Origin: Opitutaceae bacterium
Lineage (GTDB): Bacteria; Verrucomicrobiota; Verrucomicrobiia; Opitutales; Opitutaceae
NCBI GenBank assembly: GCA_016715765.1
Contig: JADJZJ010000028.1
Location: 1 to 64,000, forward strand
Reading direction: 5' to 3'
Length of the DNA stretch: 64,000 nt
Shown here: positions 54,011 to 62,930 of the stretch, one piece after another
Position numbering within the stretch: the first letter of the stretch is position 1
Layout: each line of letters opens with the position of its first letter
Position numbers and translations under genes: made by a program
The notes under the pieces: model-generated
Told to the model about the DNA's origin: nothing
Databases searched by the model: none
Seen by the model: the letters and a program-made list of their open reading frames with translations, nothing else

Positions 54011-54799
54011 ATGCTCTTCGCGCTCAAGAAAGCCGTTTCGTACTTTCTAATGCCACTGCAGTTCTGCGTGGCGCTTATACTCGCAGGAACCCTCCTCTCG
54101 ATTTTCACACGCCGGGTGCGGTTGGGTCGCGGACTGGTATTCACCGGCCTGGGTTTGCTGCTGGTCCTGAGCCATAAACAGACGGGCATGGCGCTGCTCC
54201 GACCCTTGGAATCCCGCTATTCCGCCATCCCGGAACTGGCGGCTGGCGCGCCGCTGCCGGAGGCACTGGCCGCCTGCCGGATCATCGTGGTGCTCGGCGG
54301 CGGCCATGTGGACACACCCGGGCTGGCCGATGCGCAGCGCCTGAGCGCCTCGGCCCTCGCCCGGATCACCGAGGGGGTGCGGCTCGCGCGTCTGCTGCCA
54401 CGGGCAAGGATGATCTGTACCGGCCCGGGCCGGGCGGGCTACGCCACCCACGCCGCCGTGCTGGCCGGGGCTGCCCGCGGCCTCGGGGTGGAGGCCGGAC
54501 GGATCCAATTGTTGGACAACGTCCGCGACACCGAGGACGAGGCCCTCGCCCTGGCGGCGGCACTCGGCTCCGAGCCGTTTGCCCTGGTGACCTCCGCCTG
54601 GCACATGCCCCGCACCATCGCCCTCCTGCGCCGGCAGGGGCTCTCCCCCGTCCCCTGCCCCACGGACTTTATCGCCCGACCCAATCCGGATTTTCGCTGG
54701 AATGACTGGACCTGCGATCTCAGCGGCCTCGAGCGCAGCACCAAGGCGGTGTATGAGTATCTGGGCCTGCTGTGGTCCCGGTTGCGCGGGCGGGCCTAG
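54011..54799 (+). CDS. YdcF/ElyC (DUF218) family membrane protein
   Basis: 262 residues from ATG 54011. Two N-terminal membrane segments (FLMPLQFCVALILAGTLLSI; GLVFTGLGLLLVLS) precede the DUF218 domain. That domain has IIVVLGGGHVDTP near residue 90, RMICTGPGRAGYATHAAVLA, NVRDTEDEALALAA and VTSAWHMPRTIALLRRQGL. The ordering matches ElyC, which supports peptidoglycan synthesis and undecaprenyl carrier use in Escherichia coli. Substrate and reaction are unknown in the family. Confidence 0.88.
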   Translation: MLFALKKAVSYFLMPLQFCVALILAGTLLSIFTRRVRLGRGLVFTGLGLLLVLSHKQTGMALLRPLESRYSAIPELAAGAPLPEALAACRIIVVLGGGHVDTPGLADAQRLSASALARITEGVRLARLLPRARMICTGPGRAGYATHAAVLAGAARGLGVEAGRIQLLDNVRDTEDEALALAAALGSEPFALVTSAWHMPRTIALLRRQGLSPVPCPTDFIARPNPDFRWNDWTCDLSGLERSTKAVYEYLGLLWSRLRGRA

Positions 54800-54816
54800 A
54801 GGTTGGCAGAATGATG

Positions 54817-54834
54817 TGTTGCACGATTGTCACA
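54817..54834 (+). promoter_or_regulatory. candidate Pho box before the DUF47-pit operon
   Basis: TGTTGCA-CGAT-TGTCACA is a direct repeat with 11-bp period resembling the PhoB half-site CTGTCAT/TGTCACA, 23 bp before the DUF47 start. A similar repeat lies before pstC at 62841-62858. Confidence 0.5.
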
Positions 54835-54857
54835 TTCACCCCTAGTCAGACAGGCGC

Positions 54858-55496
54858 ATGTTCTCGCTCAAAAAGCTATTCGGCAAAGAGGATAAGTTTT
54901 ATGACCTGCTTGAGGAGGGGGCGGATGCGGCCAATACCAGCGTCACCCTTTTCGGCACGTACCTGAAGCATCTGGGCGCCGGGGCCTCCCCCGCCAACCT
55001 CGACGAATTCGTCCAGAGCCGGCGCAAGGAAAAGCGCGTCCGCCATGAAATGACCGAGGCGCTGAGCAAAACCTTCGTGACGCCGCTCGAGCGCGAGGAC
55101 ATCGAGGCGCTCTCCTTCGCCCTCTACCGCATTCCCAAATCCGTCGAGAAGATCGTCGAGCGTCTTTCCATCTACCCCGGCAAGGTCCCCTCCTCCGCCT
55201 TCGAGCGGCAGGCGGAACTGTTGCAGGTGGCCTCGGACGCCGTGGTTTTCATGGTCAAGGAACTGCGCGGCGGCACCAACATCGAGCGCATCCGCGAGGC
55301 CAACGACCGCCTGCAGTATGCCGAGGGCGAAGCCGACAAGGTGATGCTCGATCTGCTGAAGGAACTCTATCACGGACCCTGCGATGCCAAGGAGCTCGTG
55401 ATCCTGCAGGAAATTTACGAGCTGGTGGAGCGCGCCGTGGACCGTTGCCGCAACGCCGGCAACGTCGTCGTCCAGATCGTGCTGAAGTACTCCTGA
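54858..55496 (+). CDS. DUF47 (PhoU-like) phosphate transport accessory protein
   Basis: 212 residues of all-helical PhoU-like sequence. MFSLKKLFGKEDKFYDLLEE is the family opening. REDIEALSFALYRIPKSVEK and ELVILQEIYELVERAVDRCR include the acidic E..D...RC helix faces that bind metal clusters in PhoU relatives. Such proteins are normally encoded beside Pit transporters and modulate them, as here with a 19-bp gap to pit. Confidence 0.92.
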   Translation: MFSLKKLFGKEDKFYDLLEEGADAANTSVTLFGTYLKHLGAGASPANLDEFVQSRRKEKRVRHEMTEALSKTFVTPLEREDIEALSFALYRIPKSVEKIVERLSIYPGKVPSSAFERQAELLQVASDAVVFMVKELRGGTNIERIREANDRLQYAEGEADKVMLDLLKELYHGPCDAKELVILQEIYELVERAVDRCRNAGNVVVQIVLKYS

Positions 55497-55515
55497 GCCG
55501 CGTCCACCCGTCCCC

Positions 55516-56604
55516 ATGACGCTGTTCCTGCTCGTTCTGCTGGCCGCCTTCGTCTTCGAGTACATCAACGGTTTTCACGACACGGCCAACGCCATCGCCA
55601 CTGTCGTCTCAACCAAGGTGCTGACCCCCCGTCAGGCGGTGGCCTGGGCGGCCTTTTGGAATCTGCTCGGCGCGCTGATGGGGACGGCGGTGGCCACCAC
55701 CATCGGCAAGGGCCTGGTGGACACCAGTTTTGTCAACATGACCACGGTGCTCAGCGCCCTCCTCGGCGCGATCGTCTGGAACCTGCTGACGTGGTGGCTT
55801 GGCCTGCCCTCGAGTTCGAGCCATGCCCTCGTGGGCGGACTCTGCGGTGCGGCGATGGCGTCGGCGGATGGCAACTGGAATGCGCTCAAGTGGCACCTCG
55901 TCGACGACAAGGGCGTGCACAGCGGCCTGTGGCCGAAGATCGTGCTGCCCATGTTCACCTCGCCGTTCCTGGGCTTTGTGATCGGCGCGCTCCTCATGTT
56001 TCTGCTGATGGCCGTGCTGCGCAAGACCACCCCGCGCATCGTCGGCCTGATCTTCGGCAAGGCCCAGCTCGTGAGCGCCGGTTTCATGGGCTACAGCCAC
56101 GGCTCGAACGACGCCCAGAAAACCATGGGCATCATCACCCTCGCCCTCTTCACGGGCACGCAGGCGGGAATTTTCAAGGACCTGCCCGCCGCGATTTCCT
56201 TCCTGGAAACTCCCGTGTTTGAGGTTCCCCGCTGGGTCATGATTTCCTGCGCGCTCACCATGGCCGCCGGCACCGCCGGCGGCGGCTGGCGCATCATCCG
56301 CACCATGGGCCACAAGATGGTGAAGCTGCAGCCCATCCACGGCTTCGCCGCCGAGACCACCGCCGCGCTCATCATTCACGGCGCCTCGACGATCGGCGTG
56401 CCCCTTTCGACCACCCATGTCATCTCCACGTCCATCATGGGCGTCGGCGCCTCCAAGCGCCTCAGCGCCGTGAAATGGGGCCTGGTGGAACGCATCATCT
56501 GGGCCTGGGTGCTCACCCTCCCCGTCACCGGCCTCCTCGGCTTCCTGATCGAACTGGCGCTGAAACAACCGCGCGCGTCGGACTCCGCCCCCGGCCCGCA
56601 GTAA
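55516..56604 (+). CDS. pit: low-affinity inorganic phosphate transporter (Pit)
   Basis: 362 residues, about ten membrane segments. Both PiT signatures are present: GFHDTANAIATVVSTKVL near residue 20 and YSHGSNDAQKTMGIITLAL near 192. Their conserved Asp and Asn bind phosphate and metal. GLPSSSSHALVGGLCGAAMA and GVPLSTTHVISTSIMGVGA are also typical. It imports phosphate with metal ions or protons. It forms an operon with the DUF47 gene and complements the high-affinity Pst system downstream. Confidence 0.95.
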   Translation: MTLFLLVLLAAFVFEYINGFHDTANAIATVVSTKVLTPRQAVAWAAFWNLLGALMGTAVATTIGKGLVDTSFVNMTTVLSALLGAIVWNLLTWWLGLPSSSSHALVGGLCGAAMASADGNWNALKWHLVDDKGVHSGLWPKIVLPMFTSPFLGFVIGALLMFLLMAVLRKTTPRIVGLIFGKAQLVSAGFMGYSHGSNDAQKTMGIITLALFTGTQAGIFKDLPAAISFLETPVFEVPRWVMISCALTMAAGTAGGGWRIIRTMGHKMVKLQPIHGFAAETTAALIIHGASTIGVPLSTTHVISTSIMGVGASKRLSAVKWGLVERIIWAWVLTLPVTGLLGFLIELALKQPRASDSAPGPQ

Positions 56605-56612
56605 CGTGTCAG

Positions 56613-56631
56613 CCGCCCGGGTCCAGGGCGG
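56613..56631 (+). terminator. weak stem-loop after pit
   Basis: CCGCCC-GGGTCCA-GGGCGG, 9 bp after the pit stop, followed by a T-poor TTGCATTGCGTT tail. It is weak as an intrinsic terminator. Confidence 0.35.
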
Positions 56632-56729
56632 TTGCATTGCGTTACTATCGTCCGCTCCTGCCACGAGTTTGCGGCCCGGTGTGCTGGCAAGCCTCAGGAG
56701 GTATGGGATCGCGGTGTTCGGTCGACGGT

Positions 56730-57079
56730 TCAGAACGCAATGTCCCGGCCCTGGCGTCGGTGCATCACCCAGCACAGGAGTCGGAGCGTGCGCTCGGCAT
56801 CGAGACAGGCGGTGCGGGCCTTCAGGCAATCCTGCAGCCGCTGGCGCGGCAAACCAAGGTATCGGGCGAGCCGGGCCTTGGTTCCCCGCTTCCGCACCCA
56901 AGGCTGCACCTCCTTCAGCAGTTCATTCCAAAGCGGCGTGCCGGGACCGGGCTTGACCGTCAGGCCGCGTTGAGACGCGCCTGCACCAAACGGCCCTGCC
57001 GCGCCGCGGCGCGCGCCGCATCATAGGCGGCTTCAAGCAGGAGAAGTCGGCTGCCAGGCCACCGGAGTGGGATCGACAT
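56730..57079 (-). pseudogene. small HTH-like gene, copy 2, frameshifted
   Basis: This is the only gene-like content of the 618-bp gap between pit and phoU. ATG 57077-57079, with AAGGGAAG upstream, gives MSIPLRWPGSRLLLLEAAYD and a run to LVQARLNAA. The frame then stops, but the -1 frame continues with GLTVKPGPGTPLWNELLKEV, the helix-turn-helix-like KARLARYLGLPRQRLQDCLK and CLDAERTLRLLCWVMHRRQG to TGA 56730-56732. The 350 nt total is one short of a multiple of three. The C-terminal domain looks like a Cro/C1-type DNA-binding fold. A related decayed copy lies at 30770-31100. Confidence 0.65.
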
Positions 57080-57187
57080 GAAGAGTCTTCCCTTGATCCT
57101 TCTTCGGTCAGAAGACAGGTCGAGCCGGGACCGGTCGCACCGAGGCAATTACTGCCAAAGGACGATACCCACCAAGCGGGTCAATTC

Positions 57188-57216
57188 CCGCATGTAACAC
57201 AATGCGTTACATGCGG
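57188..57216. repeat. near-perfect palindrome after phoU
   Basis: CCGCATGTAAC-ACAATGC-GTTACATGCGG has 11-bp perfect arms. It lies 6 bp past the phoU stop and 109 bp before the HTH-like relic. It could be a terminator, although no T-run follows on the minus strand, or a palindrome linked to the relic: GCATTGCGTTAC at 56634-56645 resembles its centre and right arm. Confidence 0.7.
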
Positions 57217-57222
57217 ACCGGC

Positions 57223-57942
57223 TCAGGGAATGGCGGCACCCTTTTTGACGGCGTCGTCGTGGCGCACGTCCTTGCCCTTGGCGAGGTAGATCATCTCCTC
57301 GGCAATGTTGGTGGCGTGGTCGGCGATGCGCTCGAGTGACTTCGAGATGAACATGAGTTCGATGGCGCGGCTGATGGTGCCGGGCTTCTCGATCATGAAA
57401 CTGGTCAGTTCGCGGTAGAGCTGCTTGTTGAGCTGGTCGACTTCCTCGTCGCGGCGGATGACGGCGAGGGCCTTGTCCGCGTCGTGGTGGAACAGGCAGT
57501 CGAGCGCATCGCGCAGCATCTCCAGCGCCATGGTGGTCATGCGCGGAATGTCCACATAGGGCTTGAGCGGCGGCTCGGCGGCAAGGCGCACGGCGCGCTT
57601 GGCGATGCCGACGGCCTCGTCCCCCACCCGCTCGAGGTCATGCGAGGCCTTCATGCCCACGATGACCAGGCGCAGCTCCGTGGCGATGGGTGCGCGCAGG
57701 CTCATGTAGCGCACGGCCTCCTCGTCGATCTTGATCTCCAACTGGTCCAGTTCGTCGTCGGCCGCAATCACCCGGTCGGCGAGCCCGACATCGCCTTCGA
57801 CGAGGGCCTTGATGGCATCGTGCACCTGCCGGACGGAGATTTCACCCATCTGCATGAGATGGGCGCGGAAGGTCTCGAGCTCGGCATCGAAGAAGCGTTT
57901 CATGTGCGGGGGGAATTCGGGGGCGGGATTGGTGTTGCTCAT
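57223..57942 (-). CDS. phoU: phosphate signalling protein PhoU
   Basis: 239 residues. Two three-helix bundles with the PhoU metal-binding motifs: ELRLVIVGMKASHDLERVGD near residue 89 and ELMFISKSLERIADHATNIA near 193. It is last in the pst operon, 11 bp after pstB. PhoU restrains the phosphate sensor kinase and Pst flux when phosphate is ample. The kinase and response regulator are not in the window. Confidence 0.95.
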   Translation of the reverse strand: MSNTNPAPEFPPHMKRFFDAELETFRAHLMQMGEISVRQVHDAIKALVEGDVGLADRVIAADDELDQLEIKIDEEAVRYMSLRAPIATELRLVIVGMKASHDLERVGDEAVGIAKRAVRLAAEPPLKPYVDIPRMTTMALEMLRDALDCLFHHDADKALAVIRRDEEVDQLNKQLYRELTSFMIEKPGTISRAIELMFISKSLERIADHATNIAEEMIYLAKGKDVRHDDAVKKGAAIP

Positions 57943-57953
57943 GGCGCTGGGGC

Positions 57954-58829
57954 TCAGCCGAACCGGCCCGAGACGTAAGCTTCCGTCTGCGGGTTGGCGG
58001 GATTCATGAAAACGGTCTGAGTATCGGCGTACTCGATCAGCTTACCAAGGTAGAAAAACGCGGTCTTGTCGGAAACGCGGGCCGCCTGCTGCATGGAGTG
58101 GGTCACGATGATGATCGTGTACTCGCTCTTCAGCTCGTGGATCAGCTCCTCGACCTTGGCCGTGGCGATGGGATCGAGGGCCGAGCAGGGCTCGTCCATG
58201 AGGATGATGTCCGGCTGCACGGCAATGGCGCGGGCGATGCAGAGCCGCTGCTGCTGGCCGCCCGACAGGCCCAGGCCGCTTTCCTGCAGTCGGTCCTTGG
58301 CTTCGTCCCAGAGCGCGGCGCCGCGGAGCGATTTTTCCACGGTCTCGTCCAGCACGGCCTTGTCCGTGACACCCGCCACCCGCAGGCCATAGGCCACGTT
58401 CTCGTAGATGGATTTCGGGAAAGGATTGGATTTCTGGAATACCATGCCCACGCGCTTGCGCAGCTCGATGACATCCAGGTCGGGCGCAAAAATATCCTGC
58501 CCGGACAGCATCACGCTGCCCCTGACCTTCACGCCGTCGACGAGGTCGTTCATGCGGTTGAAACAGCGCAGCAGCGTGGATTTACCGCAGCCCGAGGGCC
58601 CGATGAAGGCGGTCACCTGGTTGCCCAGGATATCCATCGAGATGTCGAACAGCGCCTGCTTGGCCCCGTAATGGAGGCTGAGATCCCGCACGCTGATCTT
58701 GGTAACGGCGCCGGGAGCGGATTGCCCCTTGCCGGTCGGCACGGTCACGGAGCGGGCCGGTCGGCCGGAGGAAGGGGTTTGCGTGGGTGTGTCCATGAGT
58801 TGATGGGCGGAGAGAGGGGCTGAGTTCAT
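57954..58829 (-). CDS. pstB: phosphate ABC transporter ATP-binding protein PstB
   Basis: 291 residues from the ATG at 58827-58829, which shares a base with the pstA stop (TGATG); an internal ATG at 58796 is an alternative that would drop a disordered N-terminus. Walker A is FIGPSGCGKSTLLRCFNRMN, signature LSGGQQQRLCIARAIA and Walker B IILMDEPCSALDPIA, with the H-loop His in IIIVTHSMQQAARVSD. The 40-residue N-terminal Pro/Ser/Thr extension is unusual. It powers the Pst channel. Confidence 0.96.
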   Translation of the reverse strand: MNSAPLSAHQLMDTPTQTPSSGRPARSVTVPTGKGQSAPGAVTKISVRDLSLHYGAKQALFDISMDILGNQVTAFIGPSGCGKSTLLRCFNRMNDLVDGVKVRGSVMLSGQDIFAPDLDVIELRKRVGMVFQKSNPFPKSIYENVAYGLRVAGVTDKAVLDETVEKSLRGAALWDEAKDRLQESGLGLSGGQQQRLCIARAIAVQPDIILMDEPCSALDPIATAKVEELIHELKSEYTIIIVTHSMQQAARVSDKTAFFYLGKLIEYADTQTVFMNPANPQTEAYVSGRFG

Positions 58830-60499
58830 CAAAAGGCGCCGGTCTGGTACTTCTTCCGGATGTGGTCGCGCAACCGGATGGCGAAGAGGTTCAGGATAAC
58901 GACGATTGCTATGAGCAGCAGCGTGGTCGTGAAGACCATGGGCTTGGCCGCCTCGATGTTGGGCGATTGGAAACCCACGTCATAGATATGGAACCCGAGG
59001 TGCATGAACTTGCGGTCGAGGTGAAAGAACGGGAAGTGCCCGTCGAGCGGCAGCTCGGGCGCCAGCTTGACGACGCCGGTGATCATGAGCGGCGCGACCT
59101 CGCCCGCGCCGCGGGCCATGGCGAGGATGACACCGGTAAGGATGCCCGGCACCGAGGCCGGCAGCACGACGTTGACGAGCGTCTGGAATTTCGAGGCGCC
59201 AAGGGCGAGCGAACCCTCGCGCGTGCCGCGCGGGACGGCGGCGATGGACTCCTCGGTGGCGACAATCACCACGGGCACCGTGAGCAAGGCCAGCGTGAGG
59301 GACGCCCAGAGGATGCCGCCGGTGCCATAGGTGGGCGTGGGCAGCATGTCGGGGAAAAACATCCGGTCGATGCCACCGCCGATGAAGTAGACAAAAAACC
59401 CGAGGCCGAAGACGCCGAAGACGATCGAAGGCACGCCGGCGAGGTTGTTGATGGCAATGCGCACCATCCGGACAAAGGGCCCCTGCTTGGCGTATTCGCG
59501 CAGGTAGAACGCCGCCACGACGCCGAAGGGGGTGACGACGATGCTCATGATGAGCGTCATGATCACGGTGCCAAAGATGGCCGGCCAGACGCCGCCCTCG
59601 GTGTTGGATTCACGCGGCTCGCCATAGACGAACTCCGCCGCGCGGCTGAAATACATCCCGAGCTTTTCCAGCTTGGACATCTGATTGGGCCGGAAGGCGC
59701 GGACAATGGCGGCGAGCGGCACGGTCTTCCGCTGGCCATCCACGGTGCCGACCACGGCGGCATATTCCTCCGCCTGGGCGGAGAGCGCCTCGGCTTCGAG
59801 GCGGAGCTGCTCGTACCGGGCCTGGTTCCGGGCCAGCGATTCCTTGAGCGGGTTCTCGAAAGCCGGATCGAGCGCCGCCCCGGCCGCCTTGCGACGGGCG
59901 ACCTTCAGCTTGAGGTTGGCCCGCTGGATCTCGGCATTCACTTCGCCGATGGCATCCCGCTGGATTTTTTTGGCCCTGGCCGCCAAGTCCCGGGCCTCCG
60001 GACGTTTTTCCTGCAGCAGGGCCCAGGCGGTCGCGGCGTCCGCGACGGGCTTCCCCTTGTACTCGATCCCGTGCAGCAGGCCGTAGAAGTCGCCGTATTC
60101 CTGGCGCTCAAAGGCAATGACCTCCGGGTCCACCCGGAAGTTCGAAAGCTCGGCCTTCTTGATCCAGATGAAATCGAAGCCATAGAGCTCGCGGGCGCCG
60201 ACCTTGAACTGGGTCTGGGCGGCCTTCATCACATTGCCCGCCGGGTCGAGCCGCTCTTCCTGGGAATTCGTGATGACGCCCAGCACCGGCGTGCCGTCGG
60301 CGCGATCGGCCGTGACGACATTGTACGGCCAGAAAAACGTGAAGCCGCTGACGAAGACCAGGCCCAGCAGGCCGACAATCAGCAGCGCGGCCAGGCCCAT
60401 GGCCCCGCCGCTCAGCCAGATGAACTGGTCGCCCCGCCGCAGGAACTGGCCGATGCGACGCGCGGCGTTCGTTGATTGGGAAAGTGGAGAGTGGGACAT
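58829..60499 (-). CDS. pstA: phosphate ABC transporter permease PstA, extended form
   Basis: 556 residues from ATG 60497-60499, 8 bp after the pstC stop. The first membrane segment (GLAALLIVGLLGLVFVSGFT) is followed by an extracytoplasmic insert of about 250 residues. This insert includes a charged, probably coiled-coil stretch (GEVNAEIQRANLKLKVARRK; RNQARYEQLRLEAEALSAQA). The core permease of five segments carries the EAA loop GASKFQTLVNVVLPASVPGI near residue 430. Classical PstA is about 290 residues, so this is the long form known in some Gram-negative lineages. Confidence 0.93.
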   Translation of the reverse strand: MSHSPLSQSTNAARRIGQFLRRGDQFIWLSGGAMGLAALLIVGLLGLVFVSGFTFFWPYNVVTADRADGTPVLGVITNSQEERLDPAGNVMKAAQTQFKVGARELYGFDFIWIKKAELSNFRVDPEVIAFERQEYGDFYGLLHGIEYKGKPVADAATAWALLQEKRPEARDLAARAKKIQRDAIGEVNAEIQRANLKLKVARRKAAGAALDPAFENPLKESLARNQARYEQLRLEAEALSAQAEEYAAVVGTVDGQRKTVPLAAIVRAFRPNQMSKLEKLGMYFSRAAEFVYGEPRESNTEGGVWPAIFGTVIMTLIMSIVVTPFGVVAAFYLREYAKQGPFVRMVRIAINNLAGVPSIVFGVFGLGFFVYFIGGGIDRMFFPDMLPTPTYGTGGILWASLTLALLTVPVVIVATEESIAAVPRGTREGSLALGASKFQTLVNVVLPASVPGILTGVILAMARGAGEVAPLMITGVVKLAPELPLDGHFPFFHLDRKFMHLGFHIYDVGFQSPNIEAAKPMVFTTTLLLIAIVVILNLFAIRLRDHIRKKYQTGAF

Positions 60500-60507
60500 G
60501 GGCGGAA

Positions 60508-62758
60508 TCAGACGGCCTGGTATCTTTCCCGCAGGCGCTGGCGGACGACCTCGGCGATCGTATTGCAGGCAAAGGTCAGGATGAAGAGCAGCAGGGCGGC
60601 GATGAAGAGCACCCGGTAGAGGGTGCCCGCCACGGGCGCTTCCGGAATCTCCACCGCGATGTTGGCCGAGAGGGTGCGCAAGCCGTTGAAGGCGTGAAGC
60701 TCCAGGATCGGCGTGTTGCCGGTCGCCATGAGGACGATCATGGTCTCGCCGACGGCGCGGCCGAAACCGATCATGACCGCCGAGAAGATGCCGGGCGGAG
60801 CGGTCGGGCAATCACACGCGGTCACCGTCTGCCAGCGGCTGGCGCCGAGGGCGAGCGAGCCCGAGCGCAGGGACTTGGGCACGTTGGAGAAGGCGTCCTC
60901 GGAAATGGTGAAGATGATCGGGATGACCGCGAAGCCCATCGCCAGGCCGACGACGATGGCGTTGCGCTGGTCGTACTGCAGGCCGGTGACGTCGAACAGC
61001 CAGGCCTGGTAGTCGCCGCCGAAGGCGAGGCCTCGAAGAGGGCCGAGCCCTGCGCAGCAGCGAAGACCCGGACGACCAGCGGCACGATGAGCACGATCTC
61101 GCGCCCGGCTGGGAAGCGTCCGCGCCAGCGGCGGGGCGTGTGTTCCGCAGCACCGCGCCGGCCAGCACGACCAGGGGCCGACGAGGAGCAGCAGCATGAC
61201 GCCCCCCAACCTGCTCGAGCAGGGGGGCGAGCCAGAGGCCGGCCAGAAAACCAATGACCACACTCGGCAGGGCGGCCATGATCTCGATCAGGGGCTTCAG
61301 GAATGCCCGCAGGGAGGGATGCATGAACTGCGAAGTGTAAAGGGCGGCGAAAACCGCCACCGGAATGGCAAAGAGCAATCCGTAAAACGCCCCCTTGAGC
61401 GTGCCGATGATCAGCGGGACCAGGCTGAACTTGGCCTCAAAATCATCGGTGCCGCCCGTGCTCTGCCAGACATAGTCGGGCTCGTCGTAACCCTCGTAAT
61501 GCAGTTTGCCGAACAGCGCCTTGAACGAGATTTCCGGATGCGGGTTGTCGATCGTACGGAAATCCAGGCGGCCGCCGGTGTCGAGGGCCAGCAGGGCGGT
61601 GAGCTTGGGCGAATAGGCCAGCTGCTGCACCGGGCCGTCAACCCGGTACCGCAGGAGCGTGCGTTCCGAAGTCGAGAAATTCAGGTTAACCGTGCCGTCC
61701 GCCGCACCCACGACGAAGCCCTTGTCCCGGCCGGAGGGCTGGATCCGCGTCACGGCGGCGGGCAGGCGCTGGAAGCTGTGGATGAGCTGGATGGGCTTGC
61801 GCACGTCATCCTCCGCCTCGCGGACGCCGAACCAGGATTCCACCCGGCCATCGGCAAAGCCCATCAACAAGGCCGTGTCGCCGATGAGGTATTCGAGCGC
61901 CGTGACGGGGGAGGTCAGGTCGTAGACCCGGAACGGAGCCTCACGGTCGTAATCAAGGTACCACTGGTAAAGTTTCCGGCTGTCGGTCGCGACAAACAGG
62001 CGGTTGTTTTCATAATCAACGATCAACCCGGTGATGTTGCCGGAGATTTCCCCGCCGACCGGCAGCGGGTCCTCGGGCGGTTCATCCTCGATGAATTTGC
62101 CGGTCACGATCCGCCCGTCGGCGGCGACCGCGGCGTAGATCAGATCCCCGTTGGCGTTCTGGCGCAGGTACGCGTGCCGCACGGGCTGGCCGTCGGCAAA
62201 GGCGGTGATCTGGCCGAGCCGGCTCAGCCCGGGTTTCACCGTGCGGCCCGTGTGCTCGTCGTAGGTTACCTGAAACTTGGCCGCGGCGATTACCAGCCGT
62301 CCATCGGCCGTGCCGAGGATGATCTTTTCCCGTGTCGGTGTCCGGTACGCGACGGTGAACTGCGGCGCCGGATCACGGACGGTGGCCAGGGAAAACGTCT
62401 CCACTTTCGCGCGGTCCTCCGCCTCGATGAAGCGGACCACGCGGGCGGGGCCGTCGACGTAGTACAGGTGGGATTCATATTCATCCAGACCCAGCGCGAG
62501 CACCTGCTCCGGCGCGTTGAAACCCGGCATTTTCTCGCGGAACACTTGCTGCTGTTGCGCCGGGCGGAACAGCGGCAGCGCCTCCATCCCGATGAAGACG
62601 AATATCAGCGCCACGATCACCACGATCCCGATGCCGCTCGTGCGCACAAAGATGTCCGCGGCCCGGTCGATCAGTTTTACGCGGCGCGATACCTTCTTGT
62701 TCACCAGGGGGGCCCGCCTGGGCGCGGAGAAGGGAGGCGTGGAGTCGGGAGCCGGCAT
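60508..62758 (-). pseudogene. pstC: phosphate ABC transporter permease PstC, extended form, several frameshifts
   Basis: ATG 62756-62758 starts MPAPDSTPPFSAPRRAPLVN; after one membrane segment a beta-propeller-like extracytoplasmic insert runs to about residue 440 (GDTALLMGFADGRVESWFGV). The permease core begins IGTLKGAFYGLLFAIPVAVF. The frame breaks near 61195 (after APLLEQVGG) and several more times to about 61015, where pieces GVMLLLLVGP, PLVVLAGAVLRNT and LIVPLVVRVFAAAQGSALFE lie in different frames. A clean frame then runs from LAFGGDYQAWLFDV to the stop at 60508, with another rough patch near 60810-60830 (TVTACDCPTAPPG in place of a TVxRVVLPTASPG-like motif). At least four indels cluster in under 400 bp. 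The flanking operon is intact, so sequence error is likely. Confidence 0.85.
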
Positions 62759-62840
62759 GGAGCGATGAATGCGTGGTGTACTTGCCTGTGCGAAAACGGA
62801 CCGGGGTGCGGGGAGCGACAAGCGCAAAACCCCCGCCGAA

Positions 62841-62858
62841 TGTTACAATGCTGTGACG
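62841..62858 (-). promoter_or_regulatory. candidate Pho box before pstC
   Basis: On the minus strand CGTCACA-GCAT-TGTAACA is a direct repeat with 11-bp period, 82 bp upstream of the pstC start. It lies between the pstS terminator and pstC, so pstC-A-B-phoU could have its own phosphate-controlled promoter. Confidence 0.5.
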
Positions 62859-62876
62859 GACCGCCCGGTCTTCCGT

Positions 62877-62908
62877 AAAAAAAGGCCCGGTCGTCTGACA
62901 ACCGGGCC
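62877..62908 (-). terminator. intrinsic terminator between pstS and pstC
   Basis: On the minus strand GGCCCGGT-TGTCAGACG-ACCGGGCC is followed at once by seven Ts. It has all the features of a rho-independent terminator and lies 23 bp after the pstS stop. It would allow pstS to be made in excess over the permease genes. Confidence 0.92.
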
Positions 62909-62930
62909 ATGATCAGTCGATTAGCGATGG

